This document shows, one piece after another, positions 7,803 through 15,602 of a stretch of DNA of 32,846 nucleotides. Each line of letters begins with the position of its first letter. The first letter of the stretch is position 1. This stretch comes from an uncultured Acidimicrobiia bacterium (GTDB lineage: Bacteria > Actinomycetota > Acidimicrobiia > Spongiisociales > UBA5794), in assembly GCA_913031525.1 (NCBI GenBank), contig CAJWGC010000001.1, positions 1 through 32,846 of the forward strand, written 5' to 3'. The notes beneath the pieces were generated by a model. It did no database searches, was not told where the DNA came from, and saw nothing but the letters and a program-made list of their open reading frames with translations. The position numbers and the translations under genes were made by a program.

Positions 7803-8759
7803 TTAGCCAAGGATATTGGTCAAGTCTTCGACCGTCACATTGCCGCCGGAGATGATAAGCAGCACCCTCTTACCAGAAACTGGGATCCGACCCTTGAGAA
7901 GAGCAGCAAGTGGAACGGCCGAGGTTGGTTCGACAATGAGCTTCAAGATCCGGAGGGAATAATTGAGCGCCTCAATAACATCTTCTTCTCCGACCACTCC
8001 GACGCCATCAAGGTATCGAGAAAAAACTTTCCAAGGTTCATTACCGATAGCTGTTTTACGCATCGCGTCGACAAAAGTCTCAGGAGGAGGAATGGTGACA
8101 ATTTTTCCCTCACGCAAGCTACGAGCTGCGGCATCAGTCTGAGTAGTTTCGGCTCCGTAAACCAAAACATCATCAGTGGCCAGCTCCTTGGCAGTTACAG
8201 CGTTGCCGGCAAGCAAGCCGCCGCCGCCGATAGGAGCAATAAGAATGTCGAATGTTCGACCAGCGTTGATGACCTCCAACGTCGAAGTACCTTGTCCCGC
8301 TATCACGCTTGGATCATCGAACGGTGGAACCAACACGGCACCTTCTGCAATTGCATACTCTTCGGCCATCGATACCCGATCCTCAACATGGCGATCATAA
8401 GAAATCAGAGTGGCCCCTCGCTCCTCTAGCGCCATTCTCTTGTAGTTGCTGATGTCCTTTGGAATAAACACGGTGCAGGGAAGGTCGAACATCTCGCCAG
8501 CAATTGCAACAGCATTTCCGTGATTTCCTGACGAATAAGCGACAACACGCCGTGGACGTTCTTCTTCAAGGGAGAGCCGAATCCGATTGTACGCGCCGCG
8601 GAACTTGAAAGCTCCACCCTTTTGCATAGAATCGAGCTTCAGCATTACTTCTGCTGCTCCAATCTCAGCGGCAAGGTCGACACACGAAATCAGTGGAGTG
8701 AACGGAACAACGCGAGCCAGAGCGTCTGCTGCAGCTTGAACATCGGCACCAGTGATCAA
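7803..8759 (-). CDS. PLP-dependent serine/threonine dehydratase-like enzyme (fold type II)
   Basis: Fold-type II PLP enzyme of the threonine/serine dehydratase or hydroxyaspartate racemase/dehydratase group, about 318 aa. The PLP lysine is in GAFKFRGA, the substrate loop is SSGNHGNAVA, and the phosphate-binding loop is GGGGLLAG. There is no C-terminal ACT domain, so this is the catabolic rather than the Ile-regulated biosynthetic form. The family motif ENLQKxGSFK is altered to DSMQKGGAFK. I chose TTG 8759 because AGGA lies 8 nt upstream; the frame also opens at GTG 8774 and TTG 8780, which lack such a site. The gene is convergent with the GMC gene and its substrate is undetermined. Confidence 0.87.
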   Translation of the reverse strand: MITGADVQAAADALARVVPFTPLISCVDLAAEIGAAEVMLKLDSMQKGGAFKFRGAYNRIRLSLEEERPRRVVAYSSGNHGNAVAIAGEMFDLPCTVFIPKDISNYKRMALEERGATLISYDRHVEDRVSMAEEYAIAEGAVLVPPFDDPSVIAGQGTSTLEVINAGRTFDILIAPIGGGGLLAGNAVTAKELATDDVLVYGAETTQTDAAARSLREGKIVTIPPPETFVDAMRKTAIGNEPWKVFSRYLDGVGVVGEEDVIEALNYSLRILKLIVEPTSAVPLAALLKGRIPVSGKRVLLIISGGNVTVEDLTNILG

Positions 8760-8850
8760 TGGTCCGTTCCTCACAAGCAAAAGACTAAATCAGATCAGTC
8801 CATTCCCGCACTCAATGAAAATGAGATCACTCCTGTCATGCTTCGCTACA

Positions 8851-8877
8851 AGGACCGTGGTACCGGTAAACGGTCCT
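8851..8877. repeat. Inverted repeat in the gap between two - strand genes
   Basis: AGGACCGT and ACGGTCCT form a perfect 8-bp stem with an 11-nt loop, between the phosphotriesterase-like stop (8987) and the dehydratase start (8759). No T-run follows on the - strand, so it is more likely an operator or weak hairpin than a classic terminator. Confidence 0.35.
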
Positions 8878-8986
8878 CTAGTGATAACTCAAATAATGCC
8901 AAAGCAAAGCTGAACTCGCAGCCACATGGAAGCTGCATAAAGAACAGCAAATCAATAGGGTCGCGCACCTTGCGATCGCACTCGGA

Positions 8987-9958
8987 TTACTCAGCGAGGA
9001 GACGTTTGGGATTCTCTACCATGATGGTGTTCCATTGTTCGTCGACAAGACCCAGATCGCGTTCGAGTATGTCCCGCCCGTAAGAGGCAAGCCAGTCATA
9101 TCCGCTACCACCGTTGGCAAAGAGATCCTTTTTGTAACAAACGTCGTGTGACAATACGACCTGTTCGATATGGCCTCTATCAACGAGTGTCCTTAGATGG
9201 CTCAACAGTCGATTTCGATGAAATTCACTCATAGCAGGAAGATCACCCATCCTGTCGAAAGAAACTGATGCCCCACGGCGAGCGATTGCCTCGTGATACT
9301 CGGTCCTGGGAAAAAGGCCGGAGTGGGCCACAGTCACACGTCGCAAATCAACACCTTCCTGCTCAAGAACATCGAGCTGTTCCAAACCACCTATACCTGC
9401 TGTGGAGTGGGTGGTAAGGCCAAGACCAGTCTTAACTTGAGCTCTGGCCGAAGCCCGGAGCACTCGCTCCTCGATTGCCGATAACCAGTTATAGCGAGCT
9501 CCGATTTCACCGATATGACCAGCTCGTACGCTCGTACCATCGATACCTACCTCAATCTCGTTGATGATTTCCTCTGCTAAATCGTTGGTCGCCATCTTCC
9601 ACAATCTCTTGGGGTAATAGCTCTCGTGATACCACCCGGCACCGAGCACAATGTTGATACCGCTGGTCTCTGAAGCACATCGCATCGCCTCGGCATGCGC
9701 AACGTGGTTCAAATCTTCGTCGTAAAGCAGATGCTTATCGTGTCCGCGAAGCCCACCAGATGTGAGATCGACAAGCGTGCTCCCGCCGGAGGCAGCAAAT
9801 CGGTGCAACTCGACGTCTGCCAGCTCCATATCATTAAGGATATTGTCAAAGATCCACGCGTCACGCATCAGATCCAGAAATACGTGTTCGTGCATGAGGG
9901 TAAACCCAAGATCATTGACATCGATCGGGCCGGTTACCGTCATTACCGTTTTTGCCAC
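8987..9958 (-). CDS. Phosphotriesterase-like amidohydrolase (PHP/lactonase-like)
   Basis: A 323-aa member of the phosphotriesterase family of TIM-barrel metal hydrolases; family members act as lactonases or phosphodiesterases and rarely on organophosphates. Metal-ligand motifs are LMHEHVFLD (His23, His25), HIGEIGARY with a Glu where true phosphotriesterases have carboxylated Lys, TTHSTAG, VAHSG and LSHDVCYK. The start is GTG 9958, preceded by GGAGAGG; the frame extends upstream to 10033 but would then overlap the MaoC gene. The Glu-bridged centre groups it with Php-like relatives, so a lactone or carboxylic ester is a reasonable but unproven substrate. It lies 38 nt after the MaoC gene, in the same operon. 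Confidence 0.87.
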   Translation of the reverse strand: MAKTVMTVTGPIDVNDLGFTLMHEHVFLDLMRDAWIFDNILNDMELADVELHRFAASGGSTLVDLTSGGLRGHDKHLLYDEDLNHVAHAEAMRCASETSGINIVLGAGWYHESYYPKRLWKMATNDLAEEIINEIEVGIDGTSVRAGHIGEIGARYNWLSAIEERVLRASARAQVKTGLGLTTHSTAGIGGLEQLDVLEQEGVDLRRVTVAHSGLFPRTEYHEAIARRGASVSFDRMGDLPAMSEFHRNRLLSHLRTLVDRGHIEQVVLSHDVCYKKDLFANGGSGYDWLASYGRDILERDLGLVDEQWNTIMVENPKRLLAE

Positions 9959-9996
9959 GAAATCCTCTCCATCGTTTGGCACTGAGTGACTGTTCT

Positions 9997-10449
9997 TCAG
10001 TCGTAGAATCGATACACCGCCTGAAGGGCACAAGCCGGCTTCTTCTCATCTTCGATCTCGACGAGCAGATCAGAGGTGACCTGAAAACCGCCTTCAACCG
10101 AATCAACTTTGGACAGTGTTCCAGTCAATCGAATCCGCGATCCCACACGTACCGGAGCCGGAAAACGGACCTTATTGAGTCCGTAGTTAATCGTCATCGA
10201 AGTTCTCTCAACAGTAACTAGCTCTGACCAAAGAGAAACCACAAGGGAAAGAGTCATATAGCCATGAGCAATCGTCGTTCCAAACGGCCCCTTCTTGGCT
10301 CGATCAGCGTCGACGTGAATCCATTGGTGGTCTCTTGTAGCGTCCGCGAATAAGTCGATGTCGTCCTGCCGGATCTCGATCCATGAACTTGGGCCAAGAT
10401 TGGTGCCGGCTAGAGGAAGTAAACCCGCCGGAGTCTGCACGTTGATCAC
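9997..10449 (-). CDS. MaoC-like (R)-specific enoyl-CoA hydratase
   Basis: A 150-aa single hot-dog domain. The hydratase dyad appears in TRDHQWIHVD, with Asp and His spaced as in (R)-hydratases, followed by GTTIAHGYMTLSL, the characteristic MaoC/NodN segment. Such enzymes hydrate trans-2-enoyl-CoA to (R)-3-hydroxyacyl-CoA. GTG 10449 is chosen because GGAG lies 11 nt upstream and this gives the normal domain length; the frame is open to TTG 10560 but the extra 37 residues have no family likeness and no ribosome site. It is the first gene of the pair with the phosphotriesterase-like hydrolase, which suggests a CoA-thioester step in this catabolic region. Confidence 0.85.
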   Translation of the reverse strand: MINVQTPAGLLPLAGTNLGPSSWIEIRQDDIDLFADATRDHQWIHVDADRAKKGPFGTTIAHGYMTLSLVVSLWSELVTVERTSMTINYGLNKVRFPAPVRVGSRIRLTGTLSKVDSVEGGFQVTSDLLVEIEDEKKPACALQAVYRFYD

Positions 10450-10709
10450 TACTGCCGCTTCTCCATATCGAAGAACCGAATCATGCCTCAGAAGAACAAC
10501 CGATGCAATGTCGACCGCGTTTAAAGCTGGAGATAGCTGCCTCTCAGTGCGAAAAGGCAATCAAATAAACACGTTTCTATCTGATTTTGCGGCACAGTCG
10601 GGAAAAACTAAGAAGTCATTGTCGAAAAATAGATCCAATGCTCAATCGTGCGCAGTTGTATTCGTGGAAGTGATGCGATAACGATAAATGTTGGCTCGAG
10701 CCCGCAACT

Positions 10710-11498
10710 CTATCGAACGGTATCCGTTATGAGAACAAGCGGACAACCTCGCGTTGGGTGCTCGGCGACAGTCATGGTCTGGCCATAAACGTCACTGAGT
10801 AGGCCCGCGCGCAGGACTTCACCAGGAGACCCTTCGTCTTCCACGATCGATTCGTTCATCAGCACAATCCGATCCGCATAGAATGCCGCAGCGTTTAGAT
10901 CGTGCAGAACAGCAATGACACATGCACCTTCTGCAGCAAGCTGCCTCATCTCTCTTAACACTCGCTCCTGGTGCGCTACGTCCAATGCTGTGGTCGGTTC
11001 GTCCAGGAGTACAAGTGGTGCAGCCTGGGCAAAAACACGTGCCATGACGACCCGGGTTTGTTCCCCCCCACTCAAGGTTGCGAATGTGCGTCCGGCAAGA
11101 TGCAAGGTGTCAGTTCGGCCCATGGCAGACCGAATAGCAGCACGTTCCGAATCACGCGAAGCATTCTCATCATTTCGATGTGGATGTCGGCCCATCTTGA
11201 CTACTGCTAGAGCCGTAAACGGAATGTCCCTGATCCCTCCTTGACGCATCATGGATCGCACCTTTGCAAGTTCACGAGGAACTGCAGAACAGACATCAAC
11301 CTTGTTGACTGTAATGCTCCCCGCATCTGGCAGTAAGTCACCAGCAAGAAGACGCAATAACGTCGTCTTTCCGGCACCGTTCGGTCCAAGAATGGCGATC
11401 ACTTCGCCGGGGCGGGCCACGAGATCAACATGTTCGACCAGCGTTATATCGCCAACCCGATATGTCACACCCTCTGCAATCAGGATCGGATCAGGCAT
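10710..11498 (-). CDS. hmuV: Hemin ABC transporter, ATP-binding protein
   Basis: A 262-aa ABC ATPase. Walker A is GPNGAGKTT, the signature is LSGGEQTR, and Walker B is LVLLDEPTTALD followed by the H-loop in VLHDLNAAAFYADR, which with DVAHQERVL is typical of HmuV-type hemin importers; the C-terminal VAEHPTRGCPLVL also fits. ATG 11498 overlaps the permease stop by 8 nt and has AAGGA 8 nt upstream, so the longer frame to 11543 is not used. It powers uptake by the permease encoded upstream. Siderophore or cobalamin uptake are alternatives, because the subfamilies are close. Confidence 0.9.
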   Translation of the reverse strand: MPDPILIAEGVTYRVGDITLVEHVDLVARPGEVIAILGPNGAGKTTLLRLLAGDLLPDAGSITVNKVDVCSAVPRELAKVRSMMRQGGIRDIPFTALAVVKMGRHPHRNDENASRDSERAAIRSAMGRTDTLHLAGRTFATLSGGEQTRVVMARVFAQAAPLVLLDEPTTALDVAHQERVLREMRQLAAEGACVIAVLHDLNAAAFYADRIVLMNESIVEDEGSPGEVLRAGLLSDVYGQTMTVAEHPTRGCPLVLITDTVR

Positions 11499-12525
11499 CT
11501 TGACTGTCCTTACGTAATAGCAACCACAGAAAGACAGGTCCACCTATCACTGCTGTGACCAATCCCACGGGAATCTCAATAGGGGATAGAAGCGTGCGGG
11601 CAAGGAGATCTGCAAGCACCACGAAGACCCCGCCACCAATCATCGATGCGAACAGCAGATATCGGTGTTTGGAGCCGACGATCGGTCGCATTAAGAACGG
11701 AACCAGGAGTCCGACAAAAACGACAACGCCGCTGAGACCAACTGTCACGCCGACCGCAGCGCCGCATCCGATGAGAACAACCGTAGTTACGAGATTCGTA
11801 TCAACACCGAGATGGCGAGCCTCGATCTCACCCAGACTGAGAAGATCAAGGTTACGAGCTGACGCGAGAAGGCCTCCGATCGCGACGGCAAGAACCACTG
11901 ATGCCGTGCCTAACGCGAGCCAAGTCGCTCCCGACAGACTCCCCAGAAGCCAGAATTCTATTGGTGGAACGACGGATCGGTCAGCTCCGAACACTACAAA
12001 GCCGACAAATGCGCTCAGCATGGCCCCAAGAGCCACACCCAACAGGACAATTCTCGTCGGATCGATCGTACTTCGGCGTACGAGTCCTCGTAGTACGAAA
12101 GATGTAGCAATGCCAGCAACGAAACCACCGGCAATCGCCCCACGAATACCCCCAGCAATAGCTCCTAAGGCAGCTCCAATGGAAGCTCCAGGGCCTATAC
12201 CGAGGAGATGCGGGTCAGCAAGTTCATTTCTGAGTAGGCCTTGGAGAACTGCACCAACCAGACCGAGCGTTGCACCTACGAGAAACCCAAGTAGGACTCG
12301 TGGCACTCGAATGCCCCACACCACAGCATCCGCTTGCACCGACGCTTCGCCAAAACCGACTTTGGCTAATAGAACGGAGACCACATCAGAGATCGATATG
12401 TCCACCGCGCCAATCGCGAGTGAAATAAAGATGGAGCCAAGAGAGAAGACAGTGGCAAGAGGCCAAAACCATGCTCTGCGACTGAAATGCGGATCGGCAG
12501 CTTTGAGCCAGGATTCGTCTTTCAA
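11491..12525 (-). CDS. hmuU: Hemin ABC transporter, FecCD-family permease
   Basis: A 344-aa polytopic membrane protein of the FecCD/BtuC family with about ten hydrophobic segments. The family signatures are RVPRVLLGFLVGATLGLVGA, LQGLLRNELADPHLLGIGPG near residues 100-130, and the C-terminal GLVTAVIGGPVFLWLL. The start TTG 12525 overlaps the binding-protein stop as TTGA, so translation is coupled; the 3' end overlaps the ATPase start. It forms the transmembrane channel (probably a homodimer) through which the ligand delivered by HmuT passes. The gene order matches hmuTUV. Confidence 0.92.
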   Translation of the reverse strand: MKDESWLKAADPHFSRRAWFWPLATVFSLGSIFISLAIGAVDISISDVVSVLLAKVGFGEASVQADAVVWGIRVPRVLLGFLVGATLGLVGAVLQGLLRNELADPHLLGIGPGASIGAALGAIAGGIRGAIAGGFVAGIATSFVLRGLVRRSTIDPTRIVLLGVALGAMLSAFVGFVVFGADRSVVPPIEFWLLGSLSGATWLALGTASVVLAVAIGGLLASARNLDLLSLGEIEARHLGVDTNLVTTVVLIGCGAAVGVTVGLSGVVVFVGLLVPFLMRPIVGSKHRYLLFASMIGGGVFVVLADLLARTLLSPIEIPVGLVTAVIGGPVFLWLLLRKDSQDA

Positions 12526-13526
12526 TTGGCAAGGTCCGGATAGAGATCATCGATGAACTCGCTCAGAGCCATGCCAACGCGGGGACCGAGGTTGATGAAA
12601 TATGCCTCTCCATAAGCGAGGAACGCTCGGTTCTGACCCGCTGGCGTTTCGGCAATCCCCGGGATCTCTAGAAGAGTATCGACACCCCCAAGTCCTTCGA
12701 GTCCTGACTTCGATAGAACAATCACATCGGGCATGGCCGCAATAAGCGCCTCAGGTGTAAGAGTTATGGCTCCCTCTCCAAGTGCTGCACCAACATCGAT
12801 CGCTCCCGCACCTTCGATCATGGCTTGAGTTGGAAGACCCTTTCCGAAGAGAAAAAGAACTGACGGGCCGCGAACGTAGAGATAAGCGACGCGATACTTC
12901 TCCGAGGCTTGTGCTGCTCGGTTCTGTGCCTCAGCGATTTCGGACATAACTCGTTGTGACAGTTCCTCCCCTGCTTCGATCACTCCGAGCACTCCAGCGA
13001 CCTGCATGATCTTTTCCTCAACACCTGCAAGCGAATTCTGATACTTAAAGATGACGACAGGAACTCCCGCGTTCCGTAGTTGTTCAATAGTCTCGATCGG
13101 CTGGATCGACTCGTCACCGAGTACGAGAGTCGGCTCGTAGCGGAGTACCGATTCGGCGGCCAGTGCCTGACCGAATCCGACGCTGCGACCGGATGTTTTG
13201 AGATCGTTTGCCGCAGGAGGGTACGTAGTGGTTATGTCCACGGCGACCACTCTGTCGCCGAGCCCAAGTTCAAAGATAATTTCGGTGATATCTCCGGTAA
13301 GAGACACGATCCTTGATGTGTCCGTCACCGTCGTTACGACGCCGTCAGCTCCGAGGAATATTCCTTCCTCCAAAAGCGTAGAAGTTGTCGTATCAGCGAC
13401 CACGCTCGACGAGGTCGGCTTTGTTGGTTCCAACGCTGTGTTATCCGAAGCGCATGCGGTTACTACGAACGCTATACCGATCACGAGAGTAACCAATCGA
13501 TACTGAGTGGAACATCTAGACGCCAC
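12522..13526 (-). CDS. hmuT: Hemin ABC transporter, substrate-binding lipoprotein
   Basis: Class III periplasmic-binding-type lipoprotein. From GTG 13526 the product has a basic N-region, a hydrophobic core and lipobox VTAC with Cys25, then a Thr/Ser-rich linker (VADTTTSTLLEE). The mature part has SLTGDITEIIFELGLGDRVV, VDITTTYPP and LAAESVLRYEPTLVLGDE, which match HmuT-type hemin-binding proteins more than siderophore-binding ones. The frame is open to TTG 13550, but GTG 13526 gives the cleaner signal peptide. A 15-codon upstream ORF with its own strong ribosome site stops 4 nt before this GTG, so coupling is possible. It captures ligand at the cell surface. Confidence 0.88.
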   Translation of the reverse strand: MASRCSTQYRLVTLVIGIAFVVTACASDNTALEPTKPTSSSVVADTTTSTLLEEGIFLGADGVVTTVTDTSRIVSLTGDITEIIFELGLGDRVVAVDITTTYPPAANDLKTSGRSVGFGQALAAESVLRYEPTLVLGDESIQPIETIEQLRNAGVPVVIFKYQNSLAGVEEKIMQVAGVLGVIEAGEELSQRVMSEIAEAQNRAAQASEKYRVAYLYVRGPSVLFLFGKGLPTQAMIEGAGAIDVGAALGEGAITLTPEALIAAMPDVIVLSKSGLEGLGGVDTLLEIPGIAETPAGQNRAFLAYGEAYFINLGPRVGMALSEFIDDLYPDLAN

Positions 13527-13530
13527 AGCT

Positions 13531-13578
13531 CTACCCGGATCTAGCAGCAACTACGCGCTGGTGAAAAGACAACCGCAT
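13531..13578 (-). CDS. Possible 15-codon upstream ORF / leader peptide before hmuT
   Basis: AAGGAG at 13582-13587 (- strand) precedes ATG 13578, which opens MRLSFHQRVVAARSG and stops 4 nt before the hmuT GTG, in another frame. hmuT itself has only weak GGTAG upstream. The ribosome site is closer than ideal to the ATG (3 nt), though an in-frame TTG 6 nt further in is better spaced. It may be a leader ORF coupling translation to hmuT; it may also be chance. Confidence 0.35.
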   Translation of the reverse strand: MRLSFHQRVVAARSG

Positions 13579-13635
13579 TAACTCCTTCATCCCCGATAAC
13601 TCGAAAGCCTATCGAGACGAGAAAATAACCAACCA

Positions 13636-13664
13636 ACTTGTTGATGTACGGTACATCAACAAGT
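13636..13664. promoter_or_regulatory. Perfect 29-bp palindrome upstream of the hemin operon (candidate operator)
   Basis: ACTTGTTGATGTAC, one central G, then the exact reverse complement: 14-bp arms without a mismatch. It sits 110 nt upstream of the hmuT start and downstream of the lipoprotein gene stop. Neither strand shows a T-run after it, so a terminator is unlikely. It does not match the DtxR/IdeR iron box (TTAGG-type) by eye. It looks like the site of a dimeric repressor controlling hmuTUV. Confidence 0.6.
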
Positions 13665-13708
13665 AATGCTGGTACGCAACATTTCAGCAGAAGGCGAGAA
13701 ACAGTTCA

Positions 13709-14281
13709 TCAGGGACAGCCAACCCGAGCCAATTCCATCACCTCACAGAAGAACTCTCTACTTATCTGCCACTCGCCGTCGATCAAAACAGCCTCACCCG
13801 CGAGATCTGCATAGGTAACGTTCCCCCCAAACAAGAACGAGTAGGTGACCTGAGCGTTATCTCCATTGATTTCGACGCTATCCGCCTGAAGGGTGATACC
13901 GCCCATACTGGCGCCTACGGCTGCGTACTGCTCGATGGTACCTTGTAGACCACTCGAGTCCGTGATAAACGGCGCCTTCTCGTCATATCCACTCGCACTG
14001 TCAAAGACAACGACATACATCTCAGTAATCGCGGCAACATCAGGATCAACATCTGATGTTTCGACCTCGCTGGATACCTCTGCAGTCGTGGTTGTAACCG
14101 CTTGCGTGGTGGTAACCGCTTGCGTGGTGGTAACCGCTTGCGTGGTGGTAACCGCTTGCGTGGTTGTAACCGCTTGCGTGGTGGTAACCGCTTGCGTGGT
14201 CGTCGAGACGGCTTCCTCCGAAGTACCACAAGCCACAGCTAAGACAGCAGAACAAGCTATCCACGCAACTGACCTTCTCAT
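13709..14281 (-). CDS. Repeat-containing lipoprotein with Thr-rich linker
   Basis: A 190-aa predicted lipoprotein. ATG 14281 has GGAG 6 nt upstream, so the TTG at 14293 is not needed. The signal peptide is MRRSVAWIACSAVLAVAC, with Cys18 in the lipobox. Residues about 28-66 are six copies of TTTQAV plus a TTTT tail, a flexible extracellular linker. The remainder (about 115 aa, containing EKAPFITDSSGLQGTIEQY and ending CEVMELARVGCP) has the size and alternating pattern of a small alpha+beta NTF2/SnoaL-like domain, but I do not recognise it firmly. Two Cys near the C-terminus might form a disulfide. No operon partner is evident; function is unknown. Confidence 0.75.
   Translation of the reverse strand: MRRSVAWIACSAVLAVACGTSEEAVSTTTQAVTTTQAVTTTQAVTTTQAVTTTQAVTTTQAVTTTTAEVSSEVETSDVDPDVAAITEMYVVVFDSASGYDEKAPFITDSSGLQGTIEQYAAVGASMGGITLQADSVEINGDNAQVTYSFLFGGNVTYADLAGEAVLIDGEWQISREFFCEVMELARVGCP
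14088..14195. repeat. 18-bp tandem repeat, six copies, inside the lipoprotein gene
   Basis: Unit GTGGTGGTAACCGCTTGC on the + strand, six tandem copies, encoding TTTQAV on the - strand. Copies 1 and 5 differ from the rest by one base (T for G at position 6). The near-identity at the DNA level, including third positions, indicates recent expansion by slippage or recombination. Confidence 0.95.
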
Positions 14282-14603
14282 TTGCAACTCCAATCCTTGA
14301 GTTTCCTTAAAAGCAAAACAGCGTGAGTTTTAACAGTCTTGCTCTCTGACAGCATGTCGGGTAACCACTAAAGAATTGAAGAGACCTCCAGCTGAACGAA
14401 AAAATCCTCATCCATCAGCTAAGGGCCCATATCTAGCACTGTCCATAGCTGAAAGAACTCGCCCCAAAGCGGTACACGTACATCTTGATAACCAGTGACT
14501 CTCGATGAAGTACGTGGTCAAGCTCGCGCGGACTCAATCTGAACTAAAGGCTATTGGGTTGACTAGCAATAGCTGGAATGTCGTGCGAGATGAGCAATGC
14601 TGG
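14282..14603. other. Gene-free gap with no recognised feature
   Basis: About 320 bp between the lipoprotein start and tRNA-Arg. Apart from the GGAG ribosome site of the lipoprotein gene I see no long ORF, RNA gene, clear terminator or palindrome. It should hold the lipoprotein promoter (- strand), but I could not pick a convincing -35/-10 pair. Confidence 0.6.
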
Positions 14604-14681
<78 letters not shown>

Positions 14682-14789
14682 TCGCATAGCGAAAACGCTT
14701 ACAGAACGTAAGGGTACTCTTGACCAGACGGGTAGAAAAGTGTTGCAGTCAAGTGATCAAGTAGTCCTGAAACAGTGAACTAACTACCG

Positions 14790-14880
14790 CGGAGGGAGAG
14801 GGATTCGAACCCTCGAGGCAGCTCACACCGCCTACACGCTTTCCAGGCGTGCGCACTAGGCCAGACTATGCGATCCCTCC
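14790..14880 (-). tRNA. tRNA-Ser(GGA)
   Basis: Class II tRNA, 91 nt, with acceptor GGAGGGA/TCCCTCC, anticodon stem CACGC/GCGTG, loop CTGGAAA (anticodon GGA), a long variable arm, and discriminator G. CCA is not encoded. Its 3' flank GCGGTAGTTA is the same as that of tRNA-Ser(TGA). Confidence 0.95.
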
Positions 14881-14907
14881 TAGGGTCAGGGATTGTAGGA
14901 GGCAACG

Positions 14908-15381
14908 TTGTCTACTGATTTGAAATTGATTTGGGAACAAGCAATGCGCGCGGCTCTCGCGGAGGCGAGAAAAGCAGCTGTCTCAGGTGATGTACCGGTA
15001 GGTTCTGTTCTGCTCAATCAGAATAAAGAAGTCGTGGCTGCAGGGCACAACAGTCGCGAAGTCGGTAGCGACGCTACAGCACATGCCGAAATGATCGTTC
15101 TACGCAAGGCATCGCACCAAGCGGGTAATTGGCGCCTTACCGGATATACGTTGATAGTCACTCTCGAGCCTTGCGCAATGTGCGCCATGGCCGCAGTCTG
15201 GGCGAGAATCGACCGTATTGTCTACGGCACATCTGATGCCAAAGCCGGTGCCGTATGGTCTCTTTATAACATTCCGCAGGATCAGCGGTTGAACCATCAA
15301 ATAAAGGTGACACACGGAGTACTTAAAAATGAATGTCGAAACATAATGTCTGAGTTCTTTCAGGGGAAGCGTGACTTCTAA
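14908..15381 (+). CDS. tadA: tRNA adenosine(34) deaminase
   Basis: Zinc-dependent deaminase that converts A34 of tRNA-Arg(ACG) to inosine so that one tRNA reads CGU, CGC and CGA. 157 aa, normal length. Zinc and catalytic residues are in HAE (His59, Glu61) and PCAMC (Cys89, Cys92); DVPVGSVLL and GTSDAKAGAV are typical of TadA. The start is TTG 14908 with AGGAGG 5 nt upstream. It is divergent from tRNA-Ser(GGA) with a 27-bp gap, and its stop lies 14 nt before tRNA-Ser(CGA), so it is probably cotranscribed with that tRNA. Its own substrate tRNA gene lies upstream on the other strand. Confidence 0.95.
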   Translation: MSTDLKLIWEQAMRAALAEARKAAVSGDVPVGSVLLNQNKEVVAAGHNSREVGSDATAHAEMIVLRKASHQAGNWRLTGYTLIVTLEPCAMCAMAAVWARIDRIVYGTSDAKAGAVWSLYNIPQDQRLNHQIKVTHGVLKNECRNIMSEFFQGKRDF

Positions 15382-15395
15382 TCTGAGCTGCCATA

Positions 15396-15484
15396 GGAGG
15401 GATGGCCGAGCGGACGAAGGCGGCAGTCTCGAAAACTGTTGAACCGGTTTTCCGGTTCCGAGGGTTCGAATCCCTCTCCCTCCG
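15396..15484 (+). tRNA. tRNA-Ser(CGA)
   Basis: Class II tRNA, 89 nt. Acceptor GGAGGGA/TCCCTCC, anticodon stem GCAGT/ACTGT with loop CTCGAAA (anticodon CGA), long variable arm GAACCGGTTTTCCGGTTC, and T-loop GGTTCGAATCC. No encoded CCA. Nearly identical to tRNA-Ser(TGA) at 16139 except in the variable arm, position 34 and a few neighbours. Confidence 0.95.
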
Positions 15485-15514
15485 CGGTCATTACCTAGAA
15501 GATCTGATGCTTTC

Positions 15515-15541
15515 AGTAGCGATACACGGCCTCTCGCTACT
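15515..15541. repeat. Hairpin downstream of tRNA-Ser(CGA)
   Basis: AGTAGCGA and TCGCTACT make a perfect 8-bp stem with an 11-nt loop, 30 nt after the tRNA end. There is no T-run after it on the + strand; it may end the tadA/tRNA transcript or be incidental. Confidence 0.35.
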
Positions 15542-15602
15542 ACCAGCCTCACAAAAATCAACGCCGTCAGACTTGTAGGGCTTTCCGAAACTACTACCAA
15601 GA

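Noticed and set aside
8622..9083. 153-aa + strand ORF spanning the 8781-8986 gap
   Set aside because: No ribosome site, no family likeness, and both ends lie antisense to recognised genes.
10690..10708. GGCTCGAGCC palindrome after the hmuV stop
   Set aside because: Only 10 bp and followed by mixed sequence; possible weak terminator but below my reporting level.
11555..12556. 333-aa + strand ORF rich in Pro, Arg and Thr
   Set aside because: Exact antisense of the FecCD permease; composition is the usual mirror of a hydrophobic protein.
14088..14195. CRISPR array
   Set aside because: The 18-bp units are directly adjacent without spacers and encode a linker; no cas genes are present.
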